A DNA stretch of 55,283 nt, taken from positions 1 through 55,283 of the forward strand of contig JAFUBX010000003.1 of assembly GCA_017459985.1 (NCBI GenBank), in the 5' to 3' direction. Every line of letters begins with the position of its first letter. Position 1 is the stretch's first letter. Origin of the DNA: Parasporobacterium sp. GTDB taxonomy: Bacteria > Bacillota > Clostridia > Lachnospirales > Lachnospiraceae. The translations under genes were made by a program, and so were the position numbers. Positions 42,819 to 51,302 of the stretch are shown piece after piece. A model generated the notes under the pieces. That model saw only the letters and a list, made by a program, of their open reading frames with translations. It was not told where the DNA came from and made no database searches.

Positions 42819-42934
42819 TGTCCAAAATCGTGTAAAATGTTTCACCCAAAACAAGGTATACTAATATCGTGAAAGTAGCGAAAGCCTTGTGGGGAAACCT
42901 GCAGGGCTTTTTCTATGCCGGAAAGGAGGCAGTG

Positions 42935-43405
42935 ATGGGACGGACAATCAGGAAACGCAAGCCGGACGGTATCGCGGATCCGCCTTCCCGAAGAAGCAGG
43001 GACATAGAAGTACATCGCATGGATATCTGGTTTGTGGAACTTGGCAAACACCCGGGAACCAGCGTGCAGGAAGGCACAAGGCCGGTGCTGGTGATCAGCG
43101 GGGATAGCAACAATCAGTATTCCCGCGTGGTCACGGTGCTGCCAATGACGTCCAAGCTGAAGAAAGAATGGATGGAGACACACATACCGCTCTCTGAGGA
43201 GGAGATGGAAAAAGCAGAAGACTATGGGTACTTTGATCCATCGATGGTACTGGCCGAGCAGGTGACGACGGTCGATAAAAGACAGTTCCGATCCTATGTC
43301 GGCAGGGTAATAAACGAAGGAAAAGTAAAAGAACTGGAAGAGGCTGCTATGGTGCAGCTGGGAATGAAGAAGGAGGAGATTTCCAATGAAGATCATCACG
43401 TGTGA
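42935..43405 (+). CDS. PemK/MazF-like protein without a visible antitoxin
   Basis: A 156-residue protein whose last 125 residues follow the MazF/PemK fold: MDIWFVELGKHPGTSVQEGTRPVLVIS, VVTVLPMTSKLKK, then DPSMVLAEQVTTVDKRQF. A basic N-terminal extension of about 25 residues (MGRTIRKRKPDG) precedes it. MazF proteins cut mRNA, but no antitoxin gene lies on either side, so it may be harmless, controlled in trans or repurposed. The ATG at 42935 has AAAGGAGG. It overlaps metK by 20 bp. Confidence 0.8.
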   Translation: MGRTIRKRKPDGIADPPSRRSRDIEVHRMDIWFVELGKHPGTSVQEGTRPVLVISGDSNNQYSRVVTVLPMTSKLKKEWMETHIPLSEEEMEKAEDYGYFDPSMVLAEQVTTVDKRQFRSYVGRVINEGKVKELEEAAMVQLGMKKEEISNEDHHV

Positions 43406-44456
43406 GCAGGTCAGTGATGGGCATCCGGATAAGATCTGCGACCAGGTTGCGGATGCGATCGTAACGGACTGCCTGCAGCATGACAAAAAGGCAAGGGTGG
43501 CAATCGAGTGCCTCATCAAAGACAACCACCTGATTATCGCAGGAGAGCTTACAAGCTCCCACAAGCCTGATTTCAGAAAACTGGTGGATGAGATGATGGA
43601 TCGTATCGGATGCGACAGGCTGGGGTATAACAACCTGCTATATGGCGGTCTTGATATTGCGGTCCTTGTGAAAGAACAGTCGCCGGATATCGCGATGGGC
43701 GTCGATACCGGTGGCGCAGGCGATCAGGGCATGATGTATGGCTATGCTACCAATGAAACTCCGGAGCTATTGCCGATTCCGTTTGTAGTGGCGACCAAGT
43801 TCCTACAGGTCCTGAAAAAGCATCCGAGCAGGATGTTCCGAGCAGATGCAAAAGCGCAGGTGTCCTTCGATTACGACACCGGCAGGATCACCACTTTCCT
43901 TTGCAGCGTGCAGCACAGCCCGGATGTGGAACCGGACGATTTCCGGCACCTGATCAAGGGCATGATGGTACTGGCCGCATCCGAGTATGGCCTGAACACC
44001 GATTTTGAGGTGCTGGTTAACCCGACAGGACGGTTTGTGATCGGCGGCAGTTTTGCCGACTGCGGTGTCACCGGCAGAAAGCTTGCCTGCGATACCTATG
44101 GTGGTGTAGGAAGGATCGGCGGAGGTGCCATGAGTGGCAAAGATCCGAGCAAGGTCGACCGGTCCGGAGCCTATATGGCAAGGAAGATCGCAAGGGATAT
44201 CGTGCTGGCCGGATACGCAGACCAGTGTGAAGTCCAGATCGCCTATGCGATCGGTGTCGTAAAGCCGGTCTCCATACACGTCGATTGTTTCGGAACGGAG
44301 TTCGAGGATCCTGAGGTGATCGCTGCATTTGTCCGTGACACCTATGATCTGACGCCAAAGGGTATCATCGACAACCTGCATTTGCTGGAAGTGGACTACA
44401 ACAAAGTGAGTGCGTATGGGCACTTCGGGAAAAGTGACTTACCTTGGGAAAAGTGA
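43386..44456 (+). CDS. metK: S-adenosylmethionine synthetase
   Basis: A 356-residue methionine adenosyltransferase, somewhat shorter than the about 390 of cellular MetK. GHPDKICDQVADAI (ATP site) is at residues 11-24, MGVDTGGAGDQGMMYGYA (methionine loop) near 100, GRFVIGGS and GGGAMSGKDPSKVDRS further on. It makes SAM for the element's methylases and NrdG. Start with AAGGAGG 8 nt upstream, inside the end of the MazF-like gene; the stop overlaps the next ATG. Confidence 0.93.
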   Translation: MKIITCEQVSDGHPDKICDQVADAIVTDCLQHDKKARVAIECLIKDNHLIIAGELTSSHKPDFRKLVDEMMDRIGCDRLGYNNLLYGGLDIAVLVKEQSPDIAMGVDTGGAGDQGMMYGYATNETPELLPIPFVVATKFLQVLKKHPSRMFRADAKAQVSFDYDTGRITTFLCSVQHSPDVEPDDFRHLIKGMMVLAASEYGLNTDFEVLVNPTGRFVIGGSFADCGVTGRKLACDTYGGVGRIGGGAMSGKDPSKVDRSGAYMARKIARDIVLAGYADQCEVQIAYAIGVVKPVSIHVDCFGTEFEDPEVIAAFVRDTYDLTPKGIIDNLHLLEVDYNKVSAYGHFGKSDLPWEK

Positions 44457-44719
44457 TGAAAGCTGAAGAAAAGTTGCTGGAAAGTGGCTACGAAGGAGTC
44501 AAATACCTGACAAACTACTCCTACGATGATGCACTGATCGGAGTGACAAATGATGACCGGGCTGTATACGATTTCGAGCTGATGATTCAGTGGCTTATGG
44601 AAAAAGACGGCTTTACTTACGAGGAAGCCGTCGACTGGATTGAATATAACACACTGCGGGCGTTTCCTAACATGGGTGAAGGAGCGCCTGTAATTTTGTA
44701 CAGACTTTTGGAGGAATGA
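44456..44719 (+). CDS. Hypothetical phage protein
   Basis: An 87-residue acidic protein (begins MKAEEKLLESGY). The middle has DRAVYDFELMIQWLMEKDGFTYEEAVDWIEYN, typical of a small uncharacterised family near phage metK and HNH genes. The ATG at 44456 overlaps the metK stop. Confidence 0.7.
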   Translation: MKAEEKLLESGYEGVKYLTNYSYDDALIGVTNDDRAVYDFELMIQWLMEKDGFTYEEAVDWIEYNTLRAFPNMGEGAPVILYRLLEE

Positions 44720-44722
44720 CCT

Positions 44723-45082
44723 ATGCCTTATAAAGCGAAGGTTCCATGCGGACAGGCTGGCTGTGGTGAATTGATCAAACCGGGAAGTAAATATTGTGAA
44801 AAGCACCTGCCGTTGCATCCGGAAGTCATCCGATCAGCGGCAGGTCGTGGTTATGGGAGCAGATGGCAGAAAGAGAGCAGAAGGTTCCTTCAGGCAAATC
44901 CGCTCTGCCGGGAATGCCAGAAAGAAGGCCGGTATGTGAAGGCAACGGTTGTTGACCACATCATACCGCATAGAGGTGATATGACACTGTTCTGGGATCC
45001 TGCCAACTGGCAGCCGCTATGTAAGAAGCACCATGACCAAAAGACCGGACGAGAAGACTCGAATCCGGTGTACCACTACTAA
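44723..45082 (+). CDS. HNH endonuclease
   Basis: A 119-residue phage HNH nuclease. The N-terminal zinc site is CGQAGCGELIKPGSKYCEKH, and the HNH core is LCRECQ...ATVVDHIIPHRGD...NWQPLCKKHHDQK. In many phages this gene lies right before the terminase and supports packaging by HK97-like systems. Here no terminase follows; a DNA methylase does. The start follows the previous stop by 3 bp, with GGAGG upstream. Confidence 0.9.
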   Translation: MPYKAKVPCGQAGCGELIKPGSKYCEKHLPLHPEVIRSAAGRGYGSRWQKESRRFLQANPLCRECQKEGRYVKATVVDHIIPHRGDMTLFWDPANWQPLCKKHHDQKTGREDSNPVYHY

Positions 45083-45103
45083 GCGAGGAAGGAGGAGCTC
45101 TTC

Positions 45104-45898
45104 ATGAATACGAACTATTTTGAATGCGGCGATTGTGCGGAGCTTCTCCGCTTGCTGCCGGATGCATCCGTGGATCTGGTGATGACAAGCCCGCCTTATG
45201 CCGAAAGGCGAAAAGATACCTATGGAGGGATCGCGGAAGCGGACTACCCGGAATGGATCGCGGGTATCGCGAAAGAGATACACCGAGTGTTAAAGAATAG
45301 CGGTTCCTTTGTACTGAACATCAAGGAAAACGTGGTGGACGGCAGGCGCAGCACCTACGTGCTTGAGTCTGTGCTGCGGATCGCACAGATCTTCCGCTGG
45401 ACGGATACCTACGTGTGGGTAAAGCCTAATCCCTTCCCGACCGGAAACAGGAAACGCCTGAAGGATGGCTTTGAATACTGTTTCTGGTTTACGAAGAGCA
45501 AGGGCTATAAGTTCTTCCCAGAACAGGTGCTTGTGCCATCCGCCAACAAGGATCTGGAGGCAGAGAAGCGCCGGAAGAATAAGGGTGAGCATCCGGTGAC
45601 GAACGGAAGCGGCATGAACATGTCCCGGAGAGTAGCCACCGATATGGTGCGGCCATCCAACGTCCTGACACTGCCGGTAGACTCTACCAATCATGAGCAC
45701 CCGGCATCCTTCCCTGTTGCGCTGCCGACGTTCTTCATCAAGGCGATGACAGAAGAAGGTGACGTGGTGCTGGATCCTTTTGCAGGGAGTGGAACGACAC
45801 TGTTTGCTGCCCAGCAGCTCGGAAGAGACTGGATCGGGTTTGAAATCATCCCGCGTTACACAGAGATTGCGCAGGAGAGACTCGCGGAGATCGTGTGA
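45104..45898 (+). CDS. DNA methyltransferase (TSPPY/DPFxGSGT type)
   Basis: A 264-residue amino-methyltransferase of circular order beta. The catalytic TSPPYAERR is near residue 28, and the SAM-binding DPFAGSGTT is near 226. The TSPPY form is common in N4-cytosine methylases, so m4C is likely, though N6-adenine is possible. No cognate nuclease is adjacent, so it probably protects the element from restriction. SD GGAGGAG lies upstream. Confidence 0.88.
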   Translation: MNTNYFECGDCAELLRLLPDASVDLVMTSPPYAERRKDTYGGIAEADYPEWIAGIAKEIHRVLKNSGSFVLNIKENVVDGRRSTYVLESVLRIAQIFRWTDTYVWVKPNPFPTGNRKRLKDGFEYCFWFTKSKGYKFFPEQVLVPSANKDLEAEKRRKNKGEHPVTNGSGMNMSRRVATDMVRPSNVLTLPVDSTNHEHPASFPVALPTFFIKAMTEEGDVVLDPFAGSGTTLFAAQQLGRDWIGFEIIPRYTEIAQERLAEIV

Positions 45899-46223
45899 TC
45901 ACTGCTTTCCTGCATTGTGTAATGTACACAACCCCGGGGGCGGGTTTCTGTCTATATTGCCAGGGCCACCAAGACCGCCGCCCCCTCTTCCGTGTAAAAT
46001 CGCGAAATTGATACCCCGGGGTCAGGCAGTCAGTAATTGATAAGCCAATGTTAGCCGAAAGTCGCGAAATGTTATGGGAATTAGGGCATTTTCAGGGCAA
46101 ATCTTATCCTGCAGGAATTCGTAAAGATACAGGAAAATCGTTCATTTTCCGGCAGTTTTTCCGCAGGGATTTCGTGATGGCCCTGTATGGGGCACCGGAA
46201 TTTCGTGCCCAAAGGAGGCAGTG
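45899..46223. other. Non-coding region
   Basis: About 325 bp without a supported gene. TCGCGAAAT occurs twice (46000-46008, 46062-46070), and AATTGATA also occurs twice. There is a CCCCGGGG palindrome at 46014 and G/C-rich blocks near 45933 and 45974. In related phages terminase genes lie near here; none is visible. Confidence 0.4.
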
Positions 46224-46448
46224 ATGGATCAGGAATATCCGGAGATGAACATAGAAGAATTCATAGAAGACTGCGCAAAACGCTTCTGTCCATACTGCGG
46301 GGAAGCGATCGTGCAAAAGCAGCGAGGCCGGAAAAAGAAGTTCTGCTCAGACAAATGCCGGTGGGCATTTCATAAGCGGAAGAAAAGGAAAGTTCCGTGG
46401 GAAATAAAACTATTGGAGGACGGAGTAGATGTTTATCGCCATTTTTAG
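46224..46448 (+). CDS. Small zinc-finger protein
   Basis: A 74-residue protein with a four-cysteine zinc finger (CPYCGEAIVQ...KFCSDKCRWAF) and a basic stretch (HKRKKRK), so it probably binds nucleic acid. AAAGGAGG precedes the ATG at 46224; an in-frame GTG at 46221 exists. It overlaps the next small gene by 20 bp. Confidence 0.7.
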   Translation: MDQEYPEMNIEEFIEDCAKRFCPYCGEAIVQKQRGRKKKFCSDKCRWAFHKRKKRKVPWEIKLLEDGVDVYRHF

Positions 46449-46611
46449 GTTTATCGGGATGATCGCCCTGCTGGTGGTATTCATCCTATGGATCCTAGCT
46501 GTATTGGAAAGTGATGGGCATTGCCACTTTGACGATTGTGCCCTGTGCCCGTATGACCCGGAGGAGTGTCCGGAGAAGGAGAGAAAGAGGCATGAAGAAT
46601 CAGATGAATGA
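46429..46611 (+). CDS. Small membrane protein with cysteine-rich tail
   Basis: A 60-residue protein. Residues 3-26 form one transmembrane segment (IAIFRFIGMIALLVVFILWI). The tail has four cysteines (CHFDDCALCP...ECPEKE) and is acidic. SD GGAGG lies upstream. It overlaps neighbours on both sides, so it is part of the operon. No family recognised. Confidence 0.65.
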   Translation: MFIAIFRFIGMIALLVVFILWILAVLESDGHCHFDDCALCPYDPEECPEKERKRHEESDE

Positions 46612-46828
46612 CCCGATTAACCATCCGAGCCATTATACCAGCGGCAACATTGAAGTGATCGACTTCATCGAAGACCAGAAGTTCCCGTATCACCTCGGGA
46701 ACGCAATGAAATATATCTGTCGCGCCGGTAAAAAGGATCCCAATAAAACAATTGAAGATTTGTCCAAGGCAGTGTGGTACTTAAACCGGTATATCAAGCT
46801 GCTACAGGATGGAAAGGAACACACATGA
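46592..46828 (+). CDS. DUF3310 phage protein
   Basis: A 78-residue DUF3310 (SaV-like) protein: NHPSHYTSGNIEVIDFIED near the N terminus, then NAMKYICRAGKKDP and the YLNRYIKLL helix. It is common in phages of many hosts, often beside nucleotide metabolism genes, and may be a nucleotide-binding accessory. ATG 46592 follows AAAGAGG. Its stop overlaps the nrdD start by 4 bp. Confidence 0.85.
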   Translation: MKNQMNDPINHPSHYTSGNIEVIDFIEDQKFPYHLGNAMKYICRAGKKDPNKTIEDLSKAVWYLNRYIKLLQDGKEHT

Positions 46829-49020
46829 AGATCATAAAGCGAGACGGACGCGAAGTCCTGTTTAATAGAAAGAAGATCATCGCGGCCATTGAATCAGCGA
46901 ATGCAGATGTGCCGGATGATGCCATGAAGGATGTAGATATACAGGATGCGGCAGAAGAGATCGAGCGGCAGTGTGAGGCCACCGGACGCGCCATCCATGT
47001 GGAGGAGATACAGGATAAGGTACTCAATGAACTGGCCAGACATGGACATTTCAGGCTCATGCGGCATTACAGCGAGTATCGCCTGCAACATGACCAGCAA
47101 AGACGCCAGAACACGACGGACGGAAAAATCCTGTCGCTGATCGAGCGGAACAACGAGGAGGCTAAGCAGGAGAACGCCAATAAGAATCCGGTCATCAATT
47201 CCACCCAGCGTGATTATATCGCCGGGGAAGTGAGCCGCGACATTACGCGAAGGATCCTGCTGCCGGAGGATGTGGTGAAGGCGCACGATGAAGGAATCAT
47301 CCATTTCCATGACAGCGATTATTTCATCCAGCACTCCCACAACTGCTGCCTCTTAAATCTGGAAGATATGCTCCAGAACGGCACAGTGATCTCGGGAACT
47401 ATGATAGAAAAGCCGCACAGCTTTTATACCGCATGCAATGTCACCACACAGATCGTAGCCCAGGTGGCATCAAACCAGTATGGCGGGCAGAGCTTTTCGC
47501 TTTCCCACCTTGCACCATTCGTGGATATCTCCCGGCAGAAGATCCGCAGAGAAATACTGGAAGATATGAACAGCGATGTTGGTGTGAAGCTTACAGAGGA
47601 CGAGGTCGATTACCTAACTGAAAAGAAGCTGCGCCGGGAAATTAGGTCGGGCGTTCAGACGATCCAATATCAGATCATCACGCTCATGACCTGCAACGGG
47701 CAGGCTCCGTTCGTGACGATGTTCATGTACTTAAATGAGGTGCCGGAGGGCAGGCTTCGCGATGACCTTGCGATCGTGATCGAGGAAGTATTAAAGCAGC
47801 GGATCGAGGGCGTAAAGAATGAAACCGGTGCATGGATCACACCGGCCTTCCCGAAACTGATCTATGTGCTTGATGCGGATAACGTATATCCCGGTACAAA
47901 GTACTATGCGCTGACCGAGCTTGCCGCAAGGTGTACGGCAAAGCGGATGGTACCGGATTATATCAGCGCCAAGGTGATGAAGCGCCTGAAGGGTGAAGTT
48001 TACACCTGCATGGGGTGTCGCTCTTTCCTCACTCCGGACACGAAAGGCCTGAATTCGGATGGCAGCCATAAGTATTATGGTAGGTTCAATCAAGGCGTGG
48101 TCACGATCAATCTAGTGGATGCGGCCTGCAGCAGCGGAGGCGATGAAGAGAAGTTCTGGGAGCTTATGGAAGAGCGGACAGAGCTTTGTAAAAAGGCACT
48201 CCTATGCAGGCACGAGCGCCTCAAAGGTACACCATCGGATGTGGCACCGATCCTCTGGCAGCATGGAGCGCTGGCGCGTTTGCAAAAGGGTGAAGTGATC
48301 GATCCGCTATTGTATGGCAATTACAGCACGATCTCCCTTGGCTATGCCGGTCTTGCTGAGTGCGTTTGCCGGATGAAAGGCTGCAGCCATACAGAGCCGG
48401 AGGGTAAAGAATTTGGTCTTGCAGTGATGCGATTCTTAAATGACAAATGCGCTGCATGGAGAGCCGAGACAAATATCAGTTTCTCCCTGTATGGCACACC
48501 GATGGAGAGCACAACGTATAAGTTTGCCAAGTGCCTGCAGCGTCGGTTTGGGATCATCCCGCATGTGACAGATAAGAATTACATCACAAATTCGTATCAT
48601 GTGCATGTGACAGAAGAGATTGATGCCTTTTCCAAGTTATCGCTGGAAGCAGAGTTTCAGGAGCTTTCACCCGGTGGCGCGATCAGCTATGTAGAGGTGC
48701 CGAACATGAAGGATAACATCCCTGCGGTGTTATCGATCATGCAGCATATCTACGAGACGATCCTGTATGCGGAGCTTAACACAAAGAGTGACTACTGTCA
48801 GGCCTGCGGATATGACGGGGAGATCCGGATTGTGAATGACGACGGGAAGCTCGTCTGGGAGTGCCCGAACTGCGGCAATCGGGATGAGCGGAAGATGAAT
48901 GTCGTAAGACGCGTGTGCGGCTACCTTGGGAGTAACTATTTCAACCAGGGCCGAACTGCGGAGATTGCTGACCGGGTGATGCATACCTCTGTCAGCCTGC
49001 TTAAGGAGGAGGGCATATGA
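46825..49020 (+). CDS. nrdD: Anaerobic (class III) ribonucleotide reductase NrdD
   Basis: A 731-residue class III reductase. An ATP-cone occupies the N-terminal 95 residues (KRDGREVLFNRKKI). The catalytic domain includes HSHNCCLLNLEDML and the cysteine-rich CMGCRSFL. The C terminus has the zinc site CQACGYDGEI...CPNCG and the radical glycine G699 in RRVCGYLGSN. It supplies deoxynucleotides without oxygen, fitting an anaerobic host. It overlaps DUF3310 and nrdG by 4 bp each. Confidence 0.95.
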   Translation: MKIIKRDGREVLFNRKKIIAAIESANADVPDDAMKDVDIQDAAEEIERQCEATGRAIHVEEIQDKVLNELARHGHFRLMRHYSEYRLQHDQQRRQNTTDGKILSLIERNNEEAKQENANKNPVINSTQRDYIAGEVSRDITRRILLPEDVVKAHDEGIIHFHDSDYFIQHSHNCCLLNLEDMLQNGTVISGTMIEKPHSFYTACNVTTQIVAQVASNQYGGQSFSLSHLAPFVDISRQKIRREILEDMNSDVGVKLTEDEVDYLTEKKLRREIRSGVQTIQYQIITLMTCNGQAPFVTMFMYLNEVPEGRLRDDLAIVIEEVLKQRIEGVKNETGAWITPAFPKLIYVLDADNVYPGTKYYALTELAARCTAKRMVPDYISAKVMKRLKGEVYTCMGCRSFLTPDTKGLNSDGSHKYYGRFNQGVVTINLVDAACSSGGDEEKFWELMEERTELCKKALLCRHERLKGTPSDVAPILWQHGALARLQKGEVIDPLLYGNYSTISLGYAGLAECVCRMKGCSHTEPEGKEFGLAVMRFLNDKCAAWRAETNISFSLYGTPMESTTYKFAKCLQRRFGIIPHVTDKNYITNSYHVHVTEEIDAFSKLSLEAEFQELSPGGAISYVEVPNMKDNIPAVLSIMQHIYETILYAELNTKSDYCQACGYDGEIRIVNDDGKLVWECPNCGNRDERKMNVVRRVCGYLGSNYFNQGRTAEIADRVMHTSVSLLKEEGI

Positions 49021-49532
49021 ACGTGTGCGATATCGTGATCGCGGATCACGCCAATGGCCCGGGGATGCGGGTGTCTGTATTTGTTTCCGGCTGCCGGAAT
49101 CACTGCCCGGGATGCTTTAACCCGGAGACCTGGGACTTTGCTGCTGGAAAGGAATACACGTCTTTCATGACGCAGGCGATCATAAATGAACTGAAGAAAC
49201 CCAGCTATCAGGGACTGACGATTCTTGGCGGGGAGCCCTTCGAGATTGAAAATCAGAAAGGCCTGATTGATCTTATTCGGAGAGTCCGGGAGGAACTTCC
49301 GGAGAAAGATATCTGGATGTACACCGGATATGACTATGAGGATTTACTGCCGGGTGGGAAACGCCACACTGATGTTACGGATGAGATTCTGGAAGCCATC
49401 GCTGTTCTGGTGGATGGCAGGTTTATCCTTGACGAGAAGGATATCTCTTTACAGTTCCGGGGATCCAGAAATCAGCGCCTGATCGATATGAAGCGGACGC
49501 GCAAGGAAGGACTGGTGATCCTATGCGAGTGA
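49017..49532 (+). CDS. nrdG: NrdD-activating radical SAM enzyme NrdG
   Basis: A 171-residue activase. The SAM-cluster motif is CRNHCPGC (about residue 27-34), the LGGEPFE motif lies near residue 70, and the rest is the short TIM-barrel fragment typical of NrdG. It lacks the extra ferredoxin clusters of the activase at 4034-4936. It uses SAM, which the element can itself make (metK). Translationally coupled to nrdD through ATGA. Confidence 0.93.
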   Translation: MNVCDIVIADHANGPGMRVSVFVSGCRNHCPGCFNPETWDFAAGKEYTSFMTQAIINELKKPSYQGLTILGGEPFEIENQKGLIDLIRRVREELPEKDIWMYTGYDYEDLLPGGKRHTDVTDEILEAIAVLVDGRFILDEKDISLQFRGSRNQRLIDMKRTRKEGLVILCE

Positions 49533-49729
49533 TCGGTGTGTATCCCCTGACCAATACCGGAGGCGTCTGCGTCCATGAGATCGAAGGCGACACGGTACTG
49601 GCCAGCATCAACGGGAAAGATCCTATCTGGTGCGATGTAACAGAAAAAGTGAATGACGATGATGAATGGGAATCAGGCTTTGTGCTTGGTTCCTTTTTTA
49701 TTCCGTTCTCGCAGGTCATGCGGGTGTGA
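49523..49729 (+). CDS. Hypothetical small phage protein
   Basis: A 68-residue beta-rich protein (begins MRVIGVYPLTNTGG) with GGVCVHEIEGDTVLASING and an acidic segment. No recognised family. It overlaps nrdG by 10 bp, so it belongs to the same operon. Confidence 0.6.
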   Translation: MRVIGVYPLTNTGGVCVHEIEGDTVLASINGKDPIWCDVTEKVNDDDEWESGFVLGSFFIPFSQVMRV

Positions 49730-49744
49730 TGAAAGGAGTTCTTT

Positions 49745-51004
49745 ATGAAGACAGCTGAATTGAAGGTGCTGCCGGTCACTGTATTAAAACCGGCAGAATA
49801 TAATCCGCGAAAGAAACTGAAAGCGGGCGATAAGGAATACGAGAAGATCAAAGCCTCTATTGAGGAGTTTGGCTTTGCGGATCCGCTGGTGGTCAATGCC
49901 GATATGACGATCATTGGCGGCCATCAGAGACTGACGGTGGCGCAGGATCTGGGTTACACCGAGGTGCCTTGTGCGGTCGTGAATATCGATAAGGTCAGAG
50001 AAAAGGCTCTCAATATCGCGCTGAACAAGATCACCGGTGCATGGGATGAAAACCTGCTTGCAGAACTGCTGCAGGATATTCAGGACTCCGACTTTGATCT
50101 TGGAAAGACCGGATTTGACCCGCCTGAAATCGAGACCCTGTTCAATAAGGTACACGACAAGAGCGTGGCGGAAGACGACTTCGATGTGGAAAGTGAGCTC
50201 TCCCAGCCAGTGTTCTCGAAACTTGGCGACCTGTGGGAGCTTGGGAAGCACAAGGTGCTGTGCGCCGACTCTACCGATAATGAGAACTACGTCAAGCTTA
50301 TGGATGGCATGAAAGCCAACCTGATCCTGACGGATCCTCCGTATAACGTAAACGTGGAGGAGACCGCAGGCAAGATCATGAATGACAACATGGCCGACGA
50401 GGATTTTTACAAATTCCTGCTGGCAGCCTATCAGGCAATGCACGCCAACCTTGCCGATGACGGCTCCATCTACGTCTTTCATGCTGATACCGAAGGGCTG
50501 AATTTCCGTAAGGCATTCCATGACGCGGGATTTTATCTATCCGGATGCTGTATCTGGAAAAAGAACGCGCTGGTGCTTGGCAGGAGCCCGTACCAGTGGA
50601 TCCATGAACCGTGTCTTTTTGGTTGGAAGCAGACTGGGAAGCATCAGTGGTATTCTGACCGGAAGCAGACAACCGTCTGGGAGTATGATCGTCCGAAGGC
50701 CAGCAAAGATCATCCGACGATGAAGCCGATCGGACTGATGAGCTATCCGATCCGGAATTCTACTATGACAAATGGCATCGTGCTGGATCCCTTCCTTGGC
50801 AGCGGAAGTACGCTCATTGCCTGCTGCGAGACCGACCGGATCTGCAGAGGGATTGAACTGGATCCCAAGTTTGTGGACGTAATCGTTAAGCGCTACATCG
50901 AGTGGAACGATGGCAGGTATGACGGTGTATTTGTCTGGCGTGATGGGCAGAAGCTCCGGTTCGATGAAGTGGCGGCCTTCGAACCGCAGGAGGCAACGGA
51001 ATGA
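49745..51004 (+). CDS. ParB-like nuclease/DNA methyltransferase fusion
   Basis: A 419-residue fusion. Residues 1-115 form a ParB/Srx-type domain (EYNPRKKLK, IGGHQRL). Residues about 150-400 form a methyltransferase with DPPYNV (about 198) and DPFLGSGSTL (about 345). Such ParB-MTase proteins are frequent on phages and integrative elements, usually as orphan N6-adenine or N4-cytosine methylases. It is the third MTase of the element. SD AAAGGAG lies upstream; the stop overlaps the next small ORF by 4 bp. Confidence 0.9.
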   Translation: MKTAELKVLPVTVLKPAEYNPRKKLKAGDKEYEKIKASIEEFGFADPLVVNADMTIIGGHQRLTVAQDLGYTEVPCAVVNIDKVREKALNIALNKITGAWDENLLAELLQDIQDSDFDLGKTGFDPPEIETLFNKVHDKSVAEDDFDVESELSQPVFSKLGDLWELGKHKVLCADSTDNENYVKLMDGMKANLILTDPPYNVNVEETAGKIMNDNMADEDFYKFLLAAYQAMHANLADDGSIYVFHADTEGLNFRKAFHDAGFYLSGCCIWKKNALVLGRSPYQWIHEPCLFGWKQTGKHQWYSDRKQTTVWEYDRPKASKDHPTMKPIGLMSYPIRNSTMTNGIVLDPFLGSGSTLIACCETDRICRGIELDPKFVDVIVKRYIEWNDGRYDGVFVWRDGQKLRFDEVAAFEPQEATE

Positions 51005-51156
51005 TCATCCTGTGGATTTTATTTATCGTGGTATCTCTCGTCTTCACGCTGCTTGCGGCAGGGTGGCTTGCCATTAACATTGTCGCCGACGTGTTCAGGC
51101 ATATGGAGATGAAAGAGGAGTGGGAGAATAGCCAGAAAAGGAATACCGGAAGGTAA
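51001..51156 (+). CDS. Small membrane protein
   Basis: A 51-residue protein. Residues 2-28 are hydrophobic (ILWILFIVVSLVFTLLAAG), followed by an amphipathic, charged tail (FRHMEMKEEWENSQ). It starts within the stop of the ParB-MTase (ATGA). No family recognised. Confidence 0.6.
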   Translation: MIILWILFIVVSLVFTLLAAGWLAINIVADVFRHMEMKEEWENSQKRNTGR

Positions 51157-51171
51157 TACACTAAGCACAGG

Positions 51172-51190
51172 GGCACCGAAAGCCGGTGCC
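51172..51190 (+). terminator. Hairpin terminator after the methylase operon
   Basis: GGCACCG-AAAGC-CGGTGCC is followed by TTTGTG; CACA/TGTG extends the stem with a 2-nt mismatch. It is weak in T residues but well placed. The 110 bp after it lead into the next unit and hold GTTTAGAGGGATG (51247). Confidence 0.5.
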
Positions 51191-51302
51191 TTTGTGACTT
51201 CTGACAAAAGTGAGAAATAACAGAAAAAGCCCTTTACTTTTCAGGCGTTTAGAGGGATGTATAGCATACCCAAAATTCAGAACGCAGAAAGGAGTGTAAA
51301 TC

